Positions 7,787-16,457 of a stretch of DNA of 62,306 nucleotides are shown in pieces. The notes under the pieces were generated by a model. It did no database searches, was not told where the DNA came from, and saw only the letters and a program-made list of their open reading frames with translations. The first letter of the stretch is position 1; each line of letters opens with the position of its first letter. This DNA comes from Fimbriimonas sp. (GTDB lineage Bacteria > Armatimonadota > Fimbriimonadia > Fimbriimonadales > Fimbriimonadaceae), in the NCBI GenBank assembly GCA_029866005.1, contig JARXAE010000038.1, positions 1 to 62,306 on the forward strand. The letters are read 5' to 3'. The position numbers and the translations under genes are program-made.

Positions 7787-9193
7787 ATGAAGAGAGTCAC
7801 GCTAGGCGTCATCATCGGCAACCGGGGATTCTTCCCAACTCACCTCTGCGAAAGCGGTCGAAAGACAATCCTTGAGGTCTTGGAGCAAGAAGGAATTGAC
7901 GTAGTCATTCTCCCTGACACTGCCTCACCTGCAGGTTCAGTTGAATCCCTTGCCGAGGCCCACGCCTGCGCAGATCTCTTCCGGGCGAACCGCGACAAGA
8001 TCGACGGTGTTCTCGTCACTCTTCCAAACTTTGGCGACGAACGGGCCATCGCAAATGCGCTCCGCTTTGCTGATCTGAACGTCCCTGTTCTCATCCACGC
8101 TTTCGCTGACGATGCCAAGCGAATGACCATCGCCGACCGACGCGACAGCTTCTGCGGCAAGATGTCCGCTTGCAACAATCTTCGCCAATACGGAATCAAG
8201 TACAGCCTTACCGACCTCCACACAGTTGATCCCACCAGTGCCTCCTTCCGCGCCGACCTTCAAAAGTTCGCCGCAACTTGCCGGGTAACCAAGGGTCTCC
8301 GACGCGCCCGAATTGGTGCGATCGGCGCCCGACCGGGTGCGTTCAACACCGTCCGCTACAGTGAGAAGTTGTTCGAGCAAGCCGGGATCACCGTCGAGAC
8401 CCTCGACCTTTCGGAAGTCCTCGGCTGGGCAAACAAGCTCACCTCTGGAGATGCCACGGTCAAAGAGAAGCTCGACAAGATTCGCGCCTACACCAACACC
8501 GACGGGATTCCTGCCGAGAGCTTGGACAAGATGGCTCGCCTTGGTGCCGCCATCGACACCTGGTCGACCGACAACCGGATTGATGCTACAGCTATCCAGT
8601 GCTGGACCTCTCTTGAAGAGTTTTATGGCGTCGTGCCCTGCACCATCATGTCGATGATGTCCGACTCGCTCAAGTCCAGTGCTTGCGAAACTGACGTAGC
8701 TGGAACCGTCTCGATGTACGCCCTTCAGCTTGCTTCATACCGCCCGTCGGCGCTGCTGGATTGGAACAACAACTACGGTGGAGACCCCGATAAGTGCGTG
8801 GTGTTCCACTGTTCCAACCTTCCAAACTCAGTCTTCGCTGAGCAGAAGATGGACTATCAAGAGATCATTGCCGGGACCGTCGGCAAGGACAACACCTACG
8901 GCACAATCGTTGGTCGAATGAAGACCGGTCCGTTCACTTTCTGCCGAGTCTCGACGGATGACTACAGCGGCGAAATCGTGGCTTACCTCGGCGAAGGAAA
9001 ACTCACGGACGACAACCTCATCACCTTCGGTGGATTCGGTGTCGCAGAGATTCTGAATATGCAGAACCTTCTCAAGTTCATCTGCGAGAACGGCTTCGAG
9101 CACCACGTCGCCTTCAACCTCTCTGAGGTCGCAGGTGCCGTCGAAGAAGCGATGAGCAACTACCTCGGCTGGGCCACCTACCGACACCGCTAA
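7787..9193 (+). CDS. L-fucose/L-arabinose isomerase family protein (COG2407-like)
   Basis: 468 residues from ATG 7787; an in-frame GTG at 7775 is a weaker option. The fold is that of FucI-type ketol isomerases, not canonical AraA: an N-terminal Rossmann-like half (VLVTLPNFGDERA), then the metal region with ACETDVAGTV, LDWNNNY and a His in GFEHHVAF near the C-terminus. It is first in an operon with ribulokinase and ribulose-5-phosphate 4-epimerase, so the likely reaction is L-arabinose to L-ribulose in the cytosol. A different pentose or 6-deoxyhexose substrate cannot be excluded from sequence alone. Confidence 0.85.
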   Translation: MKRVTLGVIIGNRGFFPTHLCESGRKTILEVLEQEGIDVVILPDTASPAGSVESLAEAHACADLFRANRDKIDGVLVTLPNFGDERAIANALRFADLNVPVLIHAFADDAKRMTIADRRDSFCGKMSACNNLRQYGIKYSLTDLHTVDPTSASFRADLQKFAATCRVTKGLRRARIGAIGARPGAFNTVRYSEKLFEQAGITVETLDLSEVLGWANKLTSGDATVKEKLDKIRAYTNTDGIPAESLDKMARLGAAIDTWSTDNRIDATAIQCWTSLEEFYGVVPCTIMSMMSDSLKSSACETDVAGTVSMYALQLASYRPSALLDWNNNYGGDPDKCVVFHCSNLPNSVFAEQKMDYQEIIAGTVGKDNTYGTIVGRMKTGPFTFCRVSTDDYSGEIVAYLGEGKLTDDNLITFGGFGVAEILNMQNLLKFICENGFEHHVAFNLSEVAGAVEEAMSNYLGWATYRHR

Positions 9194-9198
9194 TGTAA

Positions 9199-9217
9199 CC
9201 CCGGCTTAACGCCGGGG
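9199..9217 (+). promoter_or_regulatory. Intercistronic hairpin between isomerase and kinase
   Basis: CCCCGGC (9199-9205) and GCCGGGG (9211-9217) form a perfect 7-bp GC stem with loop TTAAC in the 35-nt gap. There is no T tract, so it is more likely an mRNA processing or stability element than a terminator. Confidence 0.5.
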
Positions 9218-9228
9218 ATATCTCAGAT

Positions 9229-10866
9229 ATGTCCACTAAATACACTATCGGCGTTGACTACGGTACCAACTCGGTCCGAGCCTTGATCGTTGACATCAGC
9301 AACGGCGAGGAAGTTGGAACTGGGGTCTGGAATTACGAGACCGGCGAAGCCGGGATTCACCTTGACCCCAACGATGTTCACCTAGCTCGGCAAAACCCTG
9401 CTGATTATCAGAAGGGTTTCTACGAGTCAGTCCGTCTGGCTCTGGATGATGCGAATGAGATTGACAAAAGTCAGATCATCGGCATTGGAGTTGACACAAC
9501 CGGTTCGACTCCTCTTCCCATCGACGCAGATGGTATCGCCCTCGCCCTCAAACCTGAATTCAAAGGCAATCTCCACGCCATGGCGTGGCTCTGGAAGGAT
9601 CACACGGGCTATGCCGAAGCCGCCGAGATCACTGAGAAAGCTGCGAACTACCCCTACTTAGCCAAGTGCGGGGGAACCTACTCCTCGGAGTGGTTCTGGT
9701 CCAAAATCCTTCGCTGCAAGCGCGTGGCACCAGATGTGTTCGATGCTGCCGACTCCTGGGTCGAACTCCAGGACTACGTCCCCGCTTGGCTAGTAGGGAA
9801 ATCTAAACCCGCGGATATCCCCCGAGGAATCTGCGCTGCCGGACACAAGGCGATGTACCACGAAGACTGGGGCGGTCTTCCCTCAGAGGAGTTTCTGACC
9901 ACCCTCGATCCCGCCCTGGCCGAGCTGAGAAGTCGACTATTCTCCAAGACCTACACCTCCGACCAATCCGCCGGAACACTTCAAAGAGAGCATGCTGAAA
10001 AGCTGGGCCTCCCCGAAGGGATCACCGTAGCTGTCGGCGCGTTTGATGCTCACCTTGGTGCGGTTGGCTCCGGAGTGAAGCCCGGAACCATCGTCAAGAT
10101 CATGGGCACCAGCACCTGTGACATCATGATCGGCGATGCATTCACGCCGGACATCAAGGGAGTCTGCGGTATCGTTCCTGGTTCTGTCGTTCCTGGCTAC
10201 ATTGGAATCGAGGCCGGCCAAAGTGCGGTAGGCGACCTCTTCAACTGGCTGGTCAACCATTTTGGCAGCGATCACGCCACCCTGAACGAAGAAGCGCTAA
10301 ATCTTAAGCCCGGCGAAAGCGGCCTTGTCGCCCTGGACTGGAACAACGGCAACCGAACCATTCTTGTTGACCCGCTCTTGACAGGCCTCATCCTGGGCCA
10401 AACCCTTCACACCACCCGAGCGGAGGTCTACCGAGCACTGATCGAAGCAACCGCATACGGCTCGCGAAAGATCATCGAAAGGATCGAGGAGGGCGGCGTT
10501 GCTGTGACTGAAGTTGTTGTTTGCGGAGGCATCGGCGAAAAGAGTCCGTTGACCATGCAGATCTATGCCGACATTCTGAACAGACCCATCAAAACGAGTC
10601 GCTCTGCACAAACCTGCGCCCTCGGATCGGCAATAGCCGCAAGCGTCGCCGCTGGAGCGCATGATGACATGCTAACCGCAGTCCAAGCGATGACTGGCAC
10701 CAAGGATAAGGTCTACCTGCCGTCGGTTGAGTCCAATAAAACCTACGAAGACCTCTACAAAATCTACACGCTTCTCCACGATTCCTTCGGAGTCAAAGGA
10801 ACCCAAAATGACCTCAGCCAGGTCATGAAGCAACTCATCCAAATCCAGAAGGACTCCGTCAAATGA
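9229..10866 (+). CDS. araB: Ribulokinase (FGGY carbohydrate kinase)
   Basis: 545 residues, near the 550-570 of AraB. It phosphorylates L-ribulose with ATP. The N-terminal ATPase motif IGVDYGTNSVRALIVD, the substrate loop GVDTTGSTPLPIDADG and LHAMAWLWKDHT, and the C-terminal IEAGQSAVGDLFNWLV and VVCGGIGEKS segments are all as in AraB-type FGGY kinases. The residues HLARQNPADYQKG near position 45 are also AraB-like. The gene overlaps the epimerase gene by ATGA and follows the isomerase, giving the expected three-step route to D-xylulose-5-phosphate. Confidence 0.92.
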   Translation: MSTKYTIGVDYGTNSVRALIVDISNGEEVGTGVWNYETGEAGIHLDPNDVHLARQNPADYQKGFYESVRLALDDANEIDKSQIIGIGVDTTGSTPLPIDADGIALALKPEFKGNLHAMAWLWKDHTGYAEAAEITEKAANYPYLAKCGGTYSSEWFWSKILRCKRVAPDVFDAADSWVELQDYVPAWLVGKSKPADIPRGICAAGHKAMYHEDWGGLPSEEFLTTLDPALAELRSRLFSKTYTSDQSAGTLQREHAEKLGLPEGITVAVGAFDAHLGAVGSGVKPGTIVKIMGTSTCDIMIGDAFTPDIKGVCGIVPGSVVPGYIGIEAGQSAVGDLFNWLVNHFGSDHATLNEEALNLKPGESGLVALDWNNGNRTILVDPLLTGLILGQTLHTTRAEVYRALIEATAYGSRKIIERIEEGGVAVTEVVVCGGIGEKSPLTMQIYADILNRPIKTSRSAQTCALGSAIAASVAAGAHDDMLTAVQAMTGTKDKVYLPSVESNKTYEDLYKIYTLLHDSFGVKGTQNDLSQVMKQLIQIQKDSVK

Positions 10867-11516
10867 ACCCCCATATCCAGTCACTGAGAGAGAGAGTCTG
10901 TAGCGCAAACAAGATGCTTCCCAAAGCGGGCTTGGTCACCATGCATAGTGGCAACGTCAGCGGTCTTGACCGCGAAACCGGGAAGCTCTACATCAAGCCT
11001 AGTGGCATGGACTACGACGCCATGATCCCCGCCGACATGGTTGAAGTTGATCTTGAATCCGGCGAGGCAACCGCGAACCAACGCAAGCCCAGCGTTGACC
11101 TCTCGCACCACGTCTACCTTTTCAAAAACGACCCAACCATCAACGCTGTTGTCCACACCCACAGCAACTACGCGACCGCTTTCGCCGCCGCCCACAGTTC
11201 CATTCCTTGCGTTCTCACCGCCATCAGTGACGAGTTTGGCGGAGAAATCCCCTGTGCGCCCTACATCGACAATGAGGGTGACCATATTGGTGAGGCGATC
11301 CTCAAGTACCGAGGTCGGGGCCCCGCGATCCTTCTTGGAAACCACGGTGTATTCGCCTGGGGCGAAACCGTGGAGAAAGCCCTCAAAGCCGCGATCATGA
11401 TCGAAGATGTCGCGAAAACCGTCCACCTCAGCTACCAGCTAGGCCAGCCGATACAGATTGATCCGGCGGAAGTCGAGAAGTGGTGGGATCGCTACCACAA
11501 CAGATACGGTCAATAA
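10863..11516 (+). CDS. araD: L-ribulose-5-phosphate 4-epimerase
   Basis: 217 residues, class II aldolase/adducin fold, slightly shorter than E. coli AraD (231). It converts L-ribulose-5-P to D-xylulose-5-P for the pentose phosphate pathway. Visible sites are the phosphate-binding SGNVSG and KPSGMDYD, the KPSVDLSHH segment, and the zinc ligands of VVHTHSNYATAF and the LLGNHGVFAWG loop. It is coupled to araB by ATGA. The zinc site is intact here, unlike the Cys sites of the tRNA enzymes elsewhere in the window. Confidence 0.92.
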   Translation: MNPHIQSLRERVCSANKMLPKAGLVTMHSGNVSGLDRETGKLYIKPSGMDYDAMIPADMVEVDLESGEATANQRKPSVDLSHHVYLFKNDPTINAVVHTHSNYATAFAAAHSSIPCVLTAISDEFGGEIPCAPYIDNEGDHIGEAILKYRGRGPAILLGNHGVFAWGETVEKALKAAIMIEDVAKTVHLSYQLGQPIQIDPAEVEKWWDRYHNRYGQ

Positions 11517-11553
11517 ACCTAAGCTTGGACCCTCGATCGCCAACAATTCTGGC

Positions 11554-12900
11554 ATGGGCGAGCGACCTTCAAAAGCAAATATTCTTGGCGCCCTGTCCCA
11601 AGCTCTCGATCTGGTCGAAGGTCAGCCGGAGGGGCACGCTCTCCGTACAGCAAAGCTCGCGCTTCGATTGGCTGACGAGCTGAAACTGTCAGATTCAGAC
11701 AAGGAAGACCTCTACTTCGCTGCAGTTCTGAAGGACTCTGGCTGTTCAAACAATGCCGTCCGCATTCAAAAGATGTTCGGTGGTGATGAATTCCTCGCGA
11801 AGCAAAAAGTGAAGCTCGTAGATTGGACTTCAAATCTTGAATCCATTAAATTCGCAATTGCCCAGACCGAGGCCGGTAACACCATCGGAGCAAAGCTCCG
11901 ACGCCTCGCCCAAAACCTTGGACATCCAACAAAGGTAATGGATGAGGTCACCGAGGCCCGATGCACGAGGGGCGCAATGATCGCCAAAATGCTTGGCCTA
12001 AAGGCCGAAGTGGCGAATGCGATTCATGCACTCGACGAGCACTGGGATGGACAGGGATCACCTTACAAAATTAAAGGTGCAGACATCCCGCTTCTCGCCC
12101 GAGTCCTCTGTTTCTGCCAAACGTTTGAAGTCTTCGTCCAAAGTTTTGGCCTCAACGCTGCCTACCAAATGGCCGAGGAGCGGAATCATAAGTGGTTTGA
12201 TCCTGAAGTCGTTGCCACATGCCGAGCGATTTCCTCTGATAGCCAATTCTGGAATTCCTTCAACGACCTTGAAGGCATCTCAATTCAGTTTGCCGAGTCT
12301 CACGAATCCGCGATTGACGCCGACCTTGATGGAATCGCCGAAGCCTTCGCCCTTATCATCGACGCAAAATCGAGCTTCACTGCTGAGCACAGCACCCGCG
12401 TCGCCCGTTACGCCGTCCAAATTGGTCGCTACATGGACCTGCCCGCCGACACAATCAAACTTCTTCACCGTGCTGGACTCCTCCACGATATCGGCAAGCT
12501 CGGAATCTCCACCGCCATCTTGGAAAAGCCCGGAAAGCTTGAGCCAGAGGAGTTCGACCAGATCAAACTACACCCCAAGTACAGCGACCTGATCCTCCGC
12601 CGAATTCCAACGTTCGAGGATATCGCCGACTTGGCCTCAACCCACCACGAACGACTCGATGGAAAGGGCTATTGGCGTGGCCTGGGTGCCGACCAGCTCA
12701 GTCTCACCTCGCGAATCATGACGGTGAGCGATGTCTTCGATGCCTTGAGCGCAAATCGTCCCTATCGCCAAGCCCTCCCGCTCGAAACAATCTTCCAGAT
12801 CATGGATCGAGATATTGGCTCAGCCTTCGATCCGGATTGCATGATTGCCTTGCACGAAATCTATTCAGATCGCGAAAAATCACTTCCTCTCGCAGCCTAA
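11554..12900 (+). CDS. Tandem HD-GYP protein, probable cyclic-dinucleotide phosphodiesterase
   Basis: 448 residues from ATG 11554; an upstream TTG at 11458 would overlap araD by 60 nt and is disfavoured. The N-terminal half (about 1-250) is a degenerate HD domain: KDSGCSNNAV replaces the HD pair and EHWDGQGSPY is a GYP-like relic. The C-terminal half is a full HD-GYP domain with HSTRVARYA, LLHDIGKLGI, HPKYSD and HHERLDGKGYWRGL. The GYP motif reads GYW here. It probably hydrolyses c-di-GMP or a related signal. Its place between pentose catabolism and the sugar transporter suggests a sugar-linked signalling role, which is inference. Confidence 0.85.
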   Translation: MGERPSKANILGALSQALDLVEGQPEGHALRTAKLALRLADELKLSDSDKEDLYFAAVLKDSGCSNNAVRIQKMFGGDEFLAKQKVKLVDWTSNLESIKFAIAQTEAGNTIGAKLRRLAQNLGHPTKVMDEVTEARCTRGAMIAKMLGLKAEVANAIHALDEHWDGQGSPYKIKGADIPLLARVLCFCQTFEVFVQSFGLNAAYQMAEERNHKWFDPEVVATCRAISSDSQFWNSFNDLEGISIQFAESHESAIDADLDGIAEAFALIIDAKSSFTAEHSTRVARYAVQIGRYMDLPADTIKLLHRAGLLHDIGKLGISTAILEKPGKLEPEEFDQIKLHPKYSDLILRRIPTFEDIADLASTHHERLDGKGYWRGLGADQLSLTSRIMTVSDVFDALSANRPYRQALPLETIFQIMDRDIGSAFDPDCMIALHEIYSDREKSLPLAA

Positions 12901-12943
12901 AGCCTAGCCTCGGTTAGACTCAAAAGGGTAACGTCTCGCCCAG

Positions 12944-14404
12944 ATGATCCAGGCGATAGGACTGACGAAGGCGTTCGGCAACAACATCGCTCTTAACGCG
13001 TTCGACATCACTATCGAGCCCGGCGAAATCATCGGCGTCATCGGTGAGAACGGTGCTGGAAAGAGCACCTTTATGAAACTCCTCAGCGGAGTTCACCAGC
13101 CTTCTGGGGGCTCGATTTCAATCCAGGACGAAGCCCAAACGTTCGCGACCCCACGGGAAGCGATCGCCAAAGGAATCGCGATGGTCCACCAGGAGCTGAA
13201 CCTGATCCCAACCCTCAGCGCGGCCGACAACATCTTTCTTGGCCGGGAAAAGGGAAGTCTCACGGTCAACCGAAAGGACACAAACACAGAGGCTGCTGAA
13301 CTCCTGCGCCTGGTCGGAGCATCATTCGGCCCCGAAACCCTTTGCGGTGATCTCTCCGTCGCCCAACAGCAGCTCGTTGAAATCGCTAAGGCCATCAGCC
13401 AGAAACCTAAACTCATCATCTTCGACGAACCCACCGCCGTCCTCGGCGAGCAGGAGTCTCTCGAACTCTTCGCGCTCATCCGTGGACTAAAGGAGCAGGG
13501 CGTGGCGGTCCTGTACGTCTCCCACCGCCTCCCGGAAATCCTTTCACTCACCGACCGGCTGGTCGTCCTTCGTGACGGAGTCAAAGTCGGCGAATACTTA
13601 ACCCAGGGTCAATCGGAAAGCTCGTTGGCTGATCTCATGGTGGGACGTCCGCTCGCCGATATCTTCCCTTCGAGGAGCCAGGTAGCCCCCGACCGCACCC
13701 CAGCTCTGGAAGTTAAGAATCTCTCGTCCTCTCCTCTGGTGAAGGACATCTCCCTCACCCTCCACCAAGGCGAAATCCTCGGCATCGCCGGTCTCATCGG
13801 TTCCGGCCGAACCGAGTTTGCCGAAGCCCTCGTTGGCCTAAGAACCGCAACCATTGGTCACATCAGTCCCATTAAGCCGATCCACACCTATCAGGAAGCG
13901 ATCGCGCAAGGTGTCGTCTACATTTCCGAAGACCGCAAAGGGAAGAGCCTTGTCACTTCCATGTCCATCCGTGACAACATCTGCCTGGTCGCCCTCCAAG
14001 CAATCAAAAGCAAGCAAAGTCAACAAGCGACGACTAAGAACTGGATCCAAAACCTTTCCATCAAAGTCGCCGACATGGAACTACCTATGACCAGTCTCAG
14101 CGGCGGTAACCAGCAAAAGTGCGCCATCGCCAAGTGGCTCGCCGTCAACCCAAAAATTCTCATTCTGGATGAACCCACGCGGGGTGTGGACGTCGGTGCG
14201 AAAGCCGAAATCTATTCCCTCATCGCAAAATTCGCCCAGGAAGGAATGTCCTGCATCGTGATCTCGTCCGAAATGCCCGAAATCATCGGCCTCTGCCACC
14301 GCGCCCTCGTCTTTCGAGACGGCCGAATCGAGGGCGAACTCGAACAGAATGAACTCACCGAAGCCAACATCATGCGCCTTGCCGCAGGAGTAGAAGCCGC
14401 TTGA
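12944..14404 (+). CDS. Sugar ABC transporter ATP-binding protein (RbsA/AraG type)
   Basis: 486 residues with two fused ATPase domains. The first has Walker A GENGAGKS (about 35-42), Walker B LIIFDEPTAV and a diverged signature (DLSVAQQQLVEIA). The second has the degenerate GLIGSGRTEF loop typical of this family, the LSGGNQQK signature and LILDEPTRGVD. It energises uptake of a monosaccharide, most likely the pentose handled by the upstream enzymes. Permease (14401) and binding protein (15393) follow with overlaps, forming a complete CUT2-type importer. A -10-like TAACGT lies 9 nt before the ATG. Confidence 0.93.
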   Translation: MIQAIGLTKAFGNNIALNAFDITIEPGEIIGVIGENGAGKSTFMKLLSGVHQPSGGSISIQDEAQTFATPREAIAKGIAMVHQELNLIPTLSAADNIFLGREKGSLTVNRKDTNTEAAELLRLVGASFGPETLCGDLSVAQQQLVEIAKAISQKPKLIIFDEPTAVLGEQESLELFALIRGLKEQGVAVLYVSHRLPEILSLTDRLVVLRDGVKVGEYLTQGQSESSLADLMVGRPLADIFPSRSQVAPDRTPALEVKNLSSSPLVKDISLTLHQGEILGIAGLIGSGRTEFAEALVGLRTATIGHISPIKPIHTYQEAIAQGVVYISEDRKGKSLVTSMSIRDNICLVALQAIKSKQSQQATTKNWIQNLSIKVADMELPMTSLSGGNQQKCAIAKWLAVNPKILILDEPTRGVDVGAKAEIYSLIAKFAQEGMSCIVISSEMPEIIGLCHRALVFRDGRIEGELEQNELTEANIMRLAAGVEAA

Positions 14405-15396
14405 AATTCCTCAGTAACAACAAAGCCCTCGTCGCCCTAGCGGCGCTGTACATCATCTACGTCCTGATCGATATTCTCCACTGGAAACAAGGGCTTCCGA
14501 TGAATCCCCAAAACCTCCGGAATATTCTGAGCCAAACTTCGTACACGGGCATCATCGCCGTAGGAATGACGCTTGTCATCATCGGAGGTGGAATCGACCT
14601 TTCCGTAGGCTCGCTCATGGGACTCCTTGGAGTCCTTAGCATCCTTGCTCTTAACAAGCCTAGCGGCGAACCGCTGCAAACAATTGCAGCCATCGTAGTA
14701 GCTATCGGAGCCGGAGCTTTGATTGGCTTCGCGAACGGAGTCATCATCACGTGGGGCAAAATCGCCCCCTTCGTTGCGACTCTTGCTGGCCTCGTAGGTT
14801 TCCGAAGCCTTGCGCTCGCGCTTACCGACGCCCGATCTCTTACCGCAACTAGCAAAGAAGTTTTTCCGGGACTCGCCCAAGGTGGGATTCCCATCCCAGG
14901 GGCATTTGATGCAGCCGGCCGCCCCCTTCTAGCACAGTGGCCCATCTTTATCTGTATTGCGGTCGCAGCCGTCGGTTCATGGATTCTTAACCGAAGCGTC
15001 TATGGCCGAAGATTGATCGCAGTCGGTGCCAACGAGACCGCCGCAATCTACTCGGGCATTCGCGCCAACCAAATAAGGGTTATTTCCTACACCTTCCTCG
15101 GTCTCTGCACAGGCATTGTCGCTGTGCTACAAGGCTCGCGCCTCACCGGCGCGGACCCTGCCTCACTAGGACAAAATGTTGAGCTCGATGCCATCGCCGC
15201 CGTCGTCATTGGCGGAACTAGCCTCAGTGGTGGTAAAGGCCAGGTCTGGGCGACTGTTGTCGGAGTCCTCATTCTCGGCCTGATTGGCAATATGCTCACC
15301 ATAAGTAACATCAACAACAACTGGCAAGGCTGCGTGAAAGGTGTTATCATTCTTCTTGCAGTTCTGATTCAACGCGGACAGAAATCAACCTCATGA
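14401..15396 (+). CDS. Sugar ABC transporter permease (RbsC type)
   Basis: 331 residues, inner-membrane permease with about 8-10 hydrophobic segments and the family motif GIDLSVGSLMGL near residue 65 and GGTSLSGGKG near 270. It starts with TTG at 14401, overlapping the ATPase stop (TTGA), and ends in an ATGA overlap with the binding-protein gene. It is a homodimeric channel for the CUT2 importer. The TTG start is favoured by the overlap and by the basic residues just before the first membrane helix. Confidence 0.92.
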   Translation: MKFLSNNKALVALAALYIIYVLIDILHWKQGLPMNPQNLRNILSQTSYTGIIAVGMTLVIIGGGIDLSVGSLMGLLGVLSILALNKPSGEPLQTIAAIVVAIGAGALIGFANGVIITWGKIAPFVATLAGLVGFRSLALALTDARSLTATSKEVFPGLAQGGIPIPGAFDAAGRPLLAQWPIFICIAVAAVGSWILNRSVYGRRLIAVGANETAAIYSGIRANQIRVISYTFLGLCTGIVAVLQGSRLTGADPASLGQNVELDAIAAVVIGGTSLSGGKGQVWATVVGVLILGLIGNMLTISNINNNWQGCVKGVIILLAVLIQRGQKSTS

Positions 15397-16406
15397 AATC
15401 ACGAAACCTACTCAAATTCGGCCTCATCGCCGCCGCCGCTCTGATGGTATTCGGATGCGGATCGGGTGACGCCTCCTCAAGCGCAAGCTCCACTACTCCA
15501 ACCACAGCTCCAGCCGCCGAAGGCAAGAAGCTAAAAATTGGTGTCTCCATCCCATCCGCCGACCATGGCTGGACCGGAGGAGTCAAGTACTGGGCCGAGC
15601 AGGAAATGAAGAACCACCCAGAAATTGAGTGGGTCTACCAAACCGCCGACAACCCCGCCAAGCAGAACGAGAGCCTGGATGCGATGCTCGCGCAAAAGAT
15701 TGACGGCCTCGTCATTCTTGCCCATGCCAGCGAGCCACTGACTCCAAAAGCAAAAGAACTCCACGATGCCGGCGTCTTCATCGTAAACGTTGACCGAGGC
15801 TTCACCGAGCCAATCGCCGATATTTTCCTTGCCGGAGACAACAAAGCATTCGGTCGCATCTCCGCCGAATTCATCGCCAAACAGCTGAACGGAAAAGGAA
15901 ACGTCCTGATTCTCGAAGGTGTCGCGTGCAACGTCAACACCGACCGAGTCGAAGGCGCCAAGGAGATTTGGGCCAAGAATCCGGGCATCAAAGTTCTTGA
16001 TAGCCAACAAGCCGACTGGAACATGCAGAAAGCATTCGAGAAGATGCAGACCATGCTGGTCAAGCACAAAGAAGTCAACGCAATTTGGGCGGCTGACGAC
16101 GACATGGCCCTCGGAGCTGAAAAGGCACTCAAAGAAGCTGGACGAGACAAGAATATCTTCATCCTCGGCGGAGCTGGTATGAAGGACATCGTCAAGAGAG
16201 TCATGGACGGAGACCCAATGTTCCCTGGCGACGTCACGTACCCACCAAGCATGATCGCTCAGGGTATCAAGCTCGCTGTCGAGACAATGAAGGGCAAGAC
16301 CAAGGAAGAGCTGAAGGCTCGAAAGCCAACGAATGAGACGGTGAAAATTGAACTCATCGAAAAGGCAAACGCCAAGGACTTCTACTTCCCAGACTCCATT
16401 TATTAA
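15393..16406 (+). CDS. Sugar-binding lipoprotein of ABC importer (RbsB-like)
   Basis: 337 residues. A lipoprotein signal (LIAAAALMVFGC) anchors it in the periplasm, followed by a Ser/Thr/Ala/Pro linker of about 20 residues. The mature part begins KKLKIGVSIPSADHGWTGG, the classic start of periplasmic binding protein type 1. AQKIDGLVILAH, AGDNKAFGRI and WAADDDMALGAEKAL are typical RbsB/XylF/AraF landmarks. It delivers sugar to the transporter encoded just upstream (ATGA overlap). The ligand is inferred from context to be L-arabinose or a related pentose. Confidence 0.92.
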   Translation: MKSRNLLKFGLIAAAALMVFGCGSGDASSSASSTTPTTAPAAEGKKLKIGVSIPSADHGWTGGVKYWAEQEMKNHPEIEWVYQTADNPAKQNESLDAMLAQKIDGLVILAHASEPLTPKAKELHDAGVFIVNVDRGFTEPIADIFLAGDNKAFGRISAEFIAKQLNGKGNVLILEGVACNVNTDRVEGAKEIWAKNPGIKVLDSQQADWNMQKAFEKMQTMLVKHKEVNAIWAADDDMALGAEKALKEAGRDKNIFILGGAGMKDIVKRVMDGDPMFPGDVTYPPSMIAQGIKLAVETMKGKTKEELKARKPTNETVKIELIEKANAKDFYFPDSIY

Positions 16407-16426
16407 GGTCTGAACCAAAAGAGCGT

Positions 16427-16457
16427 AAAATGGCTGGTAATGCTACCAGCCATTTTG
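16427..16457 (+). terminator. Terminator hairpin overlapping the next start codon
   Basis: AAAATGGCTGGTA (16427-16439) and TACCAGCCATTTT (16444-16456) form a perfect 13-bp stem with loop ATGC. TTTTGCTTTT closes it as a Rho-independent terminator for the transporter operon. The loop contains the ATG at 16440 of the following gene. Confidence 0.8.
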